Positions 23,175 through 28,487 of a DNA stretch of 28,487 nt are shown here, one piece after another. The DNA comes from an uncultured Muribaculaceae bacterium (GTDB taxonomy: Bacteria; Bacteroidota; Bacteroidia; Bacteroidales; Muribaculaceae), in the NCBI GenBank assembly GCA_910584055.1, contig CAJTZS010000051.1, forward strand, positions 1 through 28,487. The letters are read 5' to 3'. The notes under the pieces were generated by a model. It was not told the DNA's origin. It searched no databases and saw nothing but the letters and a program-made list of their open reading frames with translations. The position numbers and the translations under genes are program-made. Each line of letters starts with the position of its first letter. Within the stretch, counting starts at the first letter, position 1.

Positions 23175-24662
23175 ATGATAAATATGAAGAAATCCACATA
23201 TTCAATTACAGGTTTCGGCGGTCTTCGCGGGGCGATGGCGGTATGTGCCGCTATCACGGCGGGAACGTTGTTCGTGTCATGTATGGGCATGAAAGGAGGG
23301 GGCAGCGGCGGAGAGGTCACCGGGGTTGGTGGCTCGTCGTTGTCAGAACCTGTGCCTTATGGAATGGTACTGATAGACCGTGGCTCGATTGCCATGGGAC
23401 CGACGCAGGATGATTCCGTGGCAGGAATAAAAGCCGATCCGAAAGGTATTTCCGTAGATGCTTTCTGGATGGACGAGACTGAGATCACAAATTCCAAATA
23501 CAAACAGTTCGTGTTCTGGGTGCGTGATTCCATAATCCGTGAGCGTCTCGCTGACCCCGCTTATGGCGGCAATGAAGTGTTTAAAATCGAAGAGGATAAG
23601 GAGGGGAATCCCATCAAGCCTTATCTGAATTGGAACAAACCCATTCCCTGGCGCAATCCCAACGAGGATGAAGCGCGCGCGATAGAAAGCCTTTACCGCA
23701 CCAATCCCATAACAGGGCAGCGTGAACTTGACCCGACGCAGCTTAACTATCGCTATGAGGTCTATAACCATACAGCGGCCGCCAAACGCGAAAACAGGCT
23801 TGATCCGGCTCGCCGGATCTATAATACGGATATCCCGGTGCCGACCGATTTGCCCGTTATCTCCAAAGACACCGCTTATTTCTCTGAAGACGGGGATATT
23901 ATCCGCGAGACTGTGACTCGTCCGCTTACGGGGGATTATGATTTCCTGAATACTTACATAGTAAACGTATATCCGGATACTACCGCATGGATCAATGATT
24001 TTGAGAATGCCTACAACGAGCCTTATACACGCATGTATTTCTCTCATGCCGGCTACAATGACTATCCCGTTGTCGGAGTGAGCTGGGAGCAGGCTACGGC
24101 ATTCGCCAATTGGCGCACAGATTATCTGCGCCGTTCGCTTGGAAAGGAAGGGGTGTATATAGAGCCTTACCGCCTTCCAACCGAAGCTGAATGGGAATAT
24201 GCGGCACGTGCGGGGAATTCGGCCTCTCCATATCCCTGGGAAGAAACATTGCCTATGGATGAAAGGGGATGCTTCTATGCCAACTTCAAGCCTATGGATG
24301 GGGACTTTGTGCGAGACGGTCATGTAATCACTTCGGCTGTAGGTACTTTCAAACCCAATGATTTCGGATTGTACGATATGGCCGGAAATGTGTCGGAATG
24401 GACTTCAACCGCGTATACTGAAAGCGTCGGCAGGCAGACATCCGATCTCAATCCCGAATATCGTTATGATGCAGCCAAGGAAGATCCTTATAAAATGAAG
24501 CGCAAGATAGTGCGTGGCGGCAGCTGGAAAGATGTGGCTCGCAACATCCGTTCTGACCTCCGTATGTGGGAATATCAGAACGAGCAGCGTTCCTATATCG
24601 GTTTCCGGTGTGTGCGTTCGCAGATAGGTTTTGCCAAAGGTACTCAGAAAAAGAAAAAATAA
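23175..24662 (+). CDS. porK: Type IX secretion ring lipoprotein PorK/GldK
   Basis: The 495-residue protein has a lipoprotein signal with cysteine at residue 36 (LFVSC). A formylglycine-generating-enzyme-like (SUMF1) fold follows, starting GMVLIDRGSIAMGPTQDD and ending FGLYDMAGNVSEWTS, then VRGGSWKD and SYIGFRCVRS. PorK uses this fold structurally: with PorN it forms the large periplasmic ring below the outer membrane. The length is close to Porphyromonas PorK. The start could also be the ATG three codons later. Its stop codon directly abuts the porL start. Confidence 0.93.
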   Translation: MINMKKSTYSITGFGGLRGAMAVCAAITAGTLFVSCMGMKGGGSGGEVTGVGGSSLSEPVPYGMVLIDRGSIAMGPTQDDSVAGIKADPKGISVDAFWMDETEITNSKYKQFVFWVRDSIIRERLADPAYGGNEVFKIEEDKEGNPIKPYLNWNKPIPWRNPNEDEARAIESLYRTNPITGQRELDPTQLNYRYEVYNHTAAAKRENRLDPARRIYNTDIPVPTDLPVISKDTAYFSEDGDIIRETVTRPLTGDYDFLNTYIVNVYPDTTAWINDFENAYNEPYTRMYFSHAGYNDYPVVGVSWEQATAFANWRTDYLRRSLGKEGVYIEPYRLPTEAEWEYAARAGNSASPYPWEETLPMDERGCFYANFKPMDGDFVRDGHVITSAVGTFKPNDFGLYDMAGNVSEWTSTAYTESVGRQTSDLNPEYRYDAAKEDPYKMKRKIVRGGSWKDVARNIRSDLRMWEYQNEQRSYIGFRCVRSQIGFAKGTQKKKK

Positions 24663-25490
24663 ATGGTTAAGATACGCAAATACGCCAATGTGATAGAGCG
24701 TTTTCTTCACGGCGAAAAGGGGCAGCGATTTTTCAATTTCGCATATTCTATTGGTGCAGCCATCGTGATCTGGGGTGCGCTTTTCAAGATTCTGCATCTT
24801 CCGGGCGGCAGCCTTCTGCTATGCATCGGTATGGGCACGGAGATCGCGATGTTTATACTGACTGCTTTCGACCGTCCTCCGAAAGAATATGCGTGGGAAG
24901 AGGTTTTCCCTGTGTTGGATTCCAAGAATGAGGAGGATCGTCCTGACTTCTCGGCACATCCGGAAGTTGTGATGGCCGGCGGCGCTTATCCAGCTGGGGA
25001 ATATTCTGAATCGACTGCCGGCGTGGCGATCGCTCCGGTCCAGGCTGTCCAGGCAATGCCGGAATTGCCTAAAGTGCCGGATTTTGCTGAGGTGTCGGCT
25101 GAATATGTGTCGCAGATGCAGTCGATAGCCGAACAGATGGCGAAACTCAACGAGACCTATTCGGAGCATATGCAGGATCTAAACCGTAATGTTGCGGGCC
25201 TCAACACGATATATGAAATTCAGCTCAAGAGTATATCTTCACAGCTCGAGACCATCGACCATGTGAACCGAGGGCTGAAAGACATCAGGGACATGTATGA
25301 GAAATCGGCGAATGAATCGACCCGCTATTGTGAGGAGACCGAGAAGATGGCGCGCTATATGCGTCAACTGAATGCCGTATACGAGAAGATGATCACTGCG
25401 ATGACCATCAATATGCAGAACCCGATGATGGGAGGCGCTCCTGCGGCCAACCCTTTCACTTCTGAAGAACCGGAGTCAAGCAATTCCTAA
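24663..25490 (+). CDS. porL: Type IX secretion motor protein PorL/GldL
   Basis: The 275-residue inner-membrane protein has two hydrophobic segments (about 24-45 and 50-68), the second with a buried glutamate (E60, GMGTEIAMF). The matching residue in GldL is needed for proton-driven rotation. A long cytoplasmic helical region (about 115-255) follows, rich in coiled-coil-like heptads (QMAKLNETYSEHMQDLNRN). PorL and PorM form the motor that powers type IX secretion. It begins at the base after the porK stop, so translation is probably coupled. Confidence 0.93.
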   Translation: MVKIRKYANVIERFLHGEKGQRFFNFAYSIGAAIVIWGALFKILHLPGGSLLLCIGMGTEIAMFILTAFDRPPKEYAWEEVFPVLDSKNEEDRPDFSAHPEVVMAGGAYPAGEYSESTAGVAIAPVQAVQAMPELPKVPDFAEVSAEYVSQMQSIAEQMAKLNETYSEHMQDLNRNVAGLNTIYEIQLKSISSQLETIDHVNRGLKDIRDMYEKSANESTRYCEETEKMARYMRQLNAVYEKMITAMTINMQNPMMGGAPAANPFTSEEPESSNS

Positions 25491-25517
25491 CCACTTCTTA
25501 ATTCCTAATTACTCAAA

Positions 25518-27095
25518 ATGGCAGGTGGAGGTAACAATGTGGCGAGAATGTCGCCGAGGCAGAGGATGATAAACCTGATGTATATCGTCCTTACAGCCAT
25601 GCTTGCCCTGAATGTGTCGAGCGATGTGCTCAACGGGTTCAGTCAGGTGCAGGATGGCATTCATCGCACGAATCTAAATATCACGGCGCGTAATGGAGTT
25701 CAGTTCGCGCATCTCGAGAGCCTGTATCAGCAGAATCCTGAAAAGGCGGGAAAATGGTATGACCAGGGTGTCGAACTTCATAAGCGGTCAGACAAGATGT
25801 ATGCCGATATTGAGGGTCTCAAGACCGCGATTGCAAAGGCCGCCGATGGCTCGGACGGTAAATACACCGATATTGTCAATAACGATGACCTTGAGGCATC
25901 GTCGGTGACAATGCTTAATCCTGCGACGAATCGCGGTCAGGCATTGCGCAAGGGCATTGATGAATACCGAGAATATGTTGTGAAGATGATTCCTGACCCC
26001 GATAAGCGGAAGGCAGTGGAGGAGATGCTTTCTACCAAGGTCACCAACCGCCCGGGCACTGTAGGCCCGACTTCATGGGAACAGAAAATGTTTGAGAATA
26101 TGCCGGCGGTTGCGGCCGTGACATTGCTGACCAAGGTGCAGAACGATATCCGTCAGGCTGAATCGGAGGCTCTGTCAAGTCTGATAACGGCTGTAGATAT
26201 AGGTGATGTCCGCGTCAACGAGCTTAATGCGTATGTCATTCCGACATCTAATATGATTATGCGCGGCGGAAAATATTCAGCGAATATAGTGCTTGCGGCA
26301 ATTGACACAACACAGCGTCCTGAAATTTATATCAACGGTGCGAAACTCAATAATCCGAAAGGGCTGTACGAATTCGTAGCGGGTAATGTCGGCACACATG
26401 ATTTCTCTGGCTATATTGAGGTCCCGCGTGCCGACGGCACTACCGACCGCCGTCCGTTCAAATCTTCATATACTGTGATGGAGCCGATGGCAACTATCTC
26501 TCCTACTATGATGAATGTGCTCTACGCCGGCATTGCCAACCCCATAAGCATATCTGTGCCGGGTGTCCCTATGACGGCTGTGCAGGCAACCATGACAAAC
26601 GGAACTCTTACACGCAATGGCGACCATTGGGTGGCACATCCCGGAAAAGTAGGCAGCGAGGCGGTGATATCTGTTTCCGCTAATCTCGACGGACATACTC
26701 AGACCGTGGGCTCCATGACTTTCAGGGTGCGTAAATTGCCTGATCCCTCGCCGTATCTTGCGGTGAAGGATGGTAATGGCAATATCGTGCACTATAAAGG
26801 CTCGCCCAAAAGGATTTCGAAGGGAGCTCTTATGAGTGCCGAAGGACTTGGCGCTGCAATTGACGATGACATACTCAATGTGACATATTCTGTGGTGTCT
26901 TTCTCGACCGTATTTTTCGACCAGATGGGGAATGCCATTCCAGAACTGTCTGACGGGGCGCGTTTCTCCTCCCGCCAGAAGGAGCAGTTCCGTCGTCTCA
27001 AGGCCGGCAAGACGTTCTTCATATCAGACGTGAAGGCGAAAGGTCCTGACGGGATCACTCGTGATATCTCACCTATGCAGGTGGCACTTAATTAA
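25518..27095 (+). CDS. porM: Type IX secretion motor protein PorM/GldM
   Basis: The 525-residue protein has one N-terminal membrane helix (about 17-35, MINLMYIVLTAMLALNVSS) preceded by the conserved short cytoplasmic segment with SPRQRM. A long periplasmic part follows, with a helical domain then beta-rich domains ending near FFISDVKAKGPDG. In known systems the PorM dimer runs across the periplasm and transmits the PorL motor's motion to the PorK/N ring. Length matches Porphyromonas PorM. It is 27 bases after porL and 22 before porN. Confidence 0.94.
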   Translation: MAGGGNNVARMSPRQRMINLMYIVLTAMLALNVSSDVLNGFSQVQDGIHRTNLNITARNGVQFAHLESLYQQNPEKAGKWYDQGVELHKRSDKMYADIEGLKTAIAKAADGSDGKYTDIVNNDDLEASSVTMLNPATNRGQALRKGIDEYREYVVKMIPDPDKRKAVEEMLSTKVTNRPGTVGPTSWEQKMFENMPAVAAVTLLTKVQNDIRQAESEALSSLITAVDIGDVRVNELNAYVIPTSNMIMRGGKYSANIVLAAIDTTQRPEIYINGAKLNNPKGLYEFVAGNVGTHDFSGYIEVPRADGTTDRRPFKSSYTVMEPMATISPTMMNVLYAGIANPISISVPGVPMTAVQATMTNGTLTRNGDHWVAHPGKVGSEAVISVSANLDGHTQTVGSMTFRVRKLPDPSPYLAVKDGNGNIVHYKGSPKRISKGALMSAEGLGAAIDDDILNVTYSVVSFSTVFFDQMGNAIPELSDGARFSSRQKEQFRRLKAGKTFFISDVKAKGPDGITRDISPMQVALN

Positions 27096-27117
27096 TCAGA
27101 ATTCTTTATATAAGAAC

Positions 27118-28254
27118 ATGATAAAGATGAATTTATACAGAAAAATATTCTTCCTTCTCTTTTCGGGTGCGATCGCATTCGGTGCTGTGGCTCAGGTTGA
27201 AACCGGAGGAGTGGTGCGCAAACGCTCCGAACGCGACAAGAAAAAGACGGAGAAAACGGTTGGCGTTACCGACCGTATGCAGTCATTTTTTGAAAAGAAG
27301 AATACACACGATGCCGATCTCTCGTATATGCGGGAAATATATCGAGAACTCGACCTCACAAAGGCAGAGAACACACCTCTCTATTATCCCGAGGATGTTG
27401 TGGATGGTCGTGAAAACCTTTTACGGGTGATTCTTGGCGCTGTGATTGACGGACGCATCCCTGCATATGAATACCTCGATGGCAGGGAAGTCTTCACTGA
27501 CCAATATAAAGTGAAAGTGGGGGAGATGCTCGATCGTTTCGGCATTTATTATACAGAAGCTAAAGGATCGACCGCAAAGAATCCCAAGTATCATATAGAG
27601 GAGGCTGATATGCCCACCGGACAGGTGCTGAATTATTATATAATAGAGAAATGGGAATTTGACCGCCGTTCGAACCGGATGAAAACGCGGGTTGAGGCGA
27701 TCTGTCCGGTTATGACCCGTACCGGCGATTTCGGAGGCGAGGCGAAATATCCGATGTTTTGGGTCAAGTTTGATGCCCTACGGCCGTTTTTGGCGCATCA
27801 ATATGTCTTCGTAAGTGACGACAACAATATACCCCAATATAGTCTTGACGATTATTTTGCTCTCGGAATGTACGACGGGGAAATCTACAAGACCCGCAAT
27901 CTGCGTAATCTTTCGATGGCACAGATGTATCCGGATGAAGACACCCGTAAACATGCGCAGGACAGCATCGACAAGCGACTGAAGAATTACGGTAAGGATC
28001 TTTGGGTGCCGTCTCGCGAGGAATATCTCGCGCAGAAAGAGAGGGAAGAGGAAATGGCAAAAGCTATTGCAGCGGGCGACACTATCCCCGGGCGCACTAT
28101 GGTGGCGGAAAGTAAGACTGTGAAGAAATCGAGTGCCCGGACTCGGAAACGTACGTCCACGGCTAAGAAATCGAAATCACCCAAAGTGAAATCCTCGTCA
28201 TCCAATCAGCCGAATTCTTCTGCTACCAAGTCGGTGAGGCGTAGAAGACGATGA
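27118..28254 (+). CDS. porN: Type IX secretion ring protein PorN/GldN
   Basis: The 378-residue protein has a signal peptide ending near GAVAQ. The conserved PorN domain follows, with a typical segment from REIYRELDLTKAENTPLYYP through YYIIEKWEFDRRSNRMKTR, EAICPVM and YPMFWVKF. With PorK it forms the periplasmic ring. Its last ~45 residues are an unusual Lys/Arg/Ser-rich tail ending VRRRRR. I start at 27118 (MIKMNLYRK); the ATG at 27127 is also possible, and a longer frame from 27061 overlaps porM and is rejected. It is the last gene of the por cluster. Confidence 0.92.
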   Translation: MIKMNLYRKIFFLLFSGAIAFGAVAQVETGGVVRKRSERDKKKTEKTVGVTDRMQSFFEKKNTHDADLSYMREIYRELDLTKAENTPLYYPEDVVDGRENLLRVILGAVIDGRIPAYEYLDGREVFTDQYKVKVGEMLDRFGIYYTEAKGSTAKNPKYHIEEADMPTGQVLNYYIIEKWEFDRRSNRMKTRVEAICPVMTRTGDFGGEAKYPMFWVKFDALRPFLAHQYVFVSDDNNIPQYSLDDYFALGMYDGEIYKTRNLRNLSMAQMYPDEDTRKHAQDSIDKRLKNYGKDLWVPSREEYLAQKEREEEMAKAIAAGDTIPGRTMVAESKTVKKSSARTRKRTSTAKKSKSPKVKSSSSNQPNSSATKSVRRRRR

Positions 28255-28379
28255 ATCTTTATTGGCTGCTAATTTTTTTGAAATTTTTTTTAATTGTTGT
28301 AAGCCATTAAAAATAAGAGTTATGAGAGGTCTAAACTTTCAGATGTTAAAAAAAAAGTTCAAATTTTTTTGTTGAAATA
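28255..28379. other. AT-rich intergenic region after porN
   Basis: Long T runs but no clear stem-loop terminator for the por operon. No gene is seen. Confidence 0.4.
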
Positions 28380-28411
28380 TTTGCACGGTAAAGAAATTTG
28401 ATATAACTTTG
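28380..28411 (+). promoter_or_regulatory. Strong Bacteroidetes-type promoter at the window end
   Basis: TTTG at 28380-28383, 20 bases, then TAACTTTG at 28404-28411. Transcription should start near 28418 and run out of the window. Confidence 0.7.
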
Positions 28412-28450
28412 CACTCGCTTTCGGGAACGAAGGCAACGAACAATGACATA

Positions 28451-28487
28451 ATGCTACCAAGACAAGCAGCGAGACTGATTAACCGGA
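28451..28487 (+). CDS. Possible start of a gene cut by the window end
   Basis: An ATG at 28451 about 33 bases after the predicted transcript start opens a frame (MLPRQAARLINR) that is not closed before the end. Twelve codons are too few to judge; the transcript may instead be an RNA gene. Confidence 0.2.
   Translation, partial: MLPRQAARLINR

Noticed and set aside
23343..24323. 326-codon minus-strand frame
   Set aside because: Antisense to porK, which has complete family motifs; no start signal or domain.

Overview
The window reads as a Bacteroidales chromosome, possibly a Muribaculaceae- or Bacteroides-like gut lineage (the family level is a guess). Three things point there: a complete porP-K-L-M-N type IX secretion cluster with a porT-like gene in front, Bacteroidetes-type promoters (TTTG, 19-20 nt, TAnnTTTG) before several genes, and a mobilizable element whose gene families (DUF3987, DUF6371-like, DUF3408, MobC/relaxase) are typical of Bacteroides elements.

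Left flank (1-1631): an orphan DUF3800-family gene, then non-coding DNA and a perfect 16-bp hairpin. That hairpin looks like the original terminator of the tRNA gene now about 11 kb to the right. Element (about 1632-12806): an integrated mobilizable element of about 11.2 kb sits in the 3' end of a CAT-anticodon tRNA gene. It is bounded by 16-bp direct repeats with one mismatch. Rightward it carries a tyrosine integrase, a small gene plus GNAT acetyltransferase pair (toxin-antitoxin-like), and a secreted retropepsin-like protease. Leftward it carries an overlapping replication/mobilization block: HTH protein, DUF3987 ATPase, DUF6371-like primase protein, DUF3408 protein, MobC, relaxase and a membrane-anchored coiled-coil protein. 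A further unknown gene lies at the right end. Candidate cis sites are an oriT, a 9-bp iterated array, and GTGGACA repeats near both ends. The element also brings a replacement terminator for the tRNA.

Core chromosome (12868-21400): divergent promoters serve the tRNA and a ROK sugar kinase. Next comes an operon of pyrE, an SRPBCC protein, a cysteine-rich Rieske-like lipoprotein and a LysE transporter fused to a large extra domain. Convergent to it is an operon of dgt-like dNTPase, a TPM-domain protein and a DUF3298-type lipoprotein. Two 188-bp copies of one repeat with 21-bp terminal inverted repeats lie at the two ends of this convergent operon. They align without gaps, and their central hairpin shows compensatory base changes. 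This is the least familiar structure in the window.

Right part (21396-28254): porT, porP, porK, porL, porM and porN are tightly spaced on the + strand and encode the core and motor of the type IX secretion system. The window ends with a strong promoter and the possible start of another gene.
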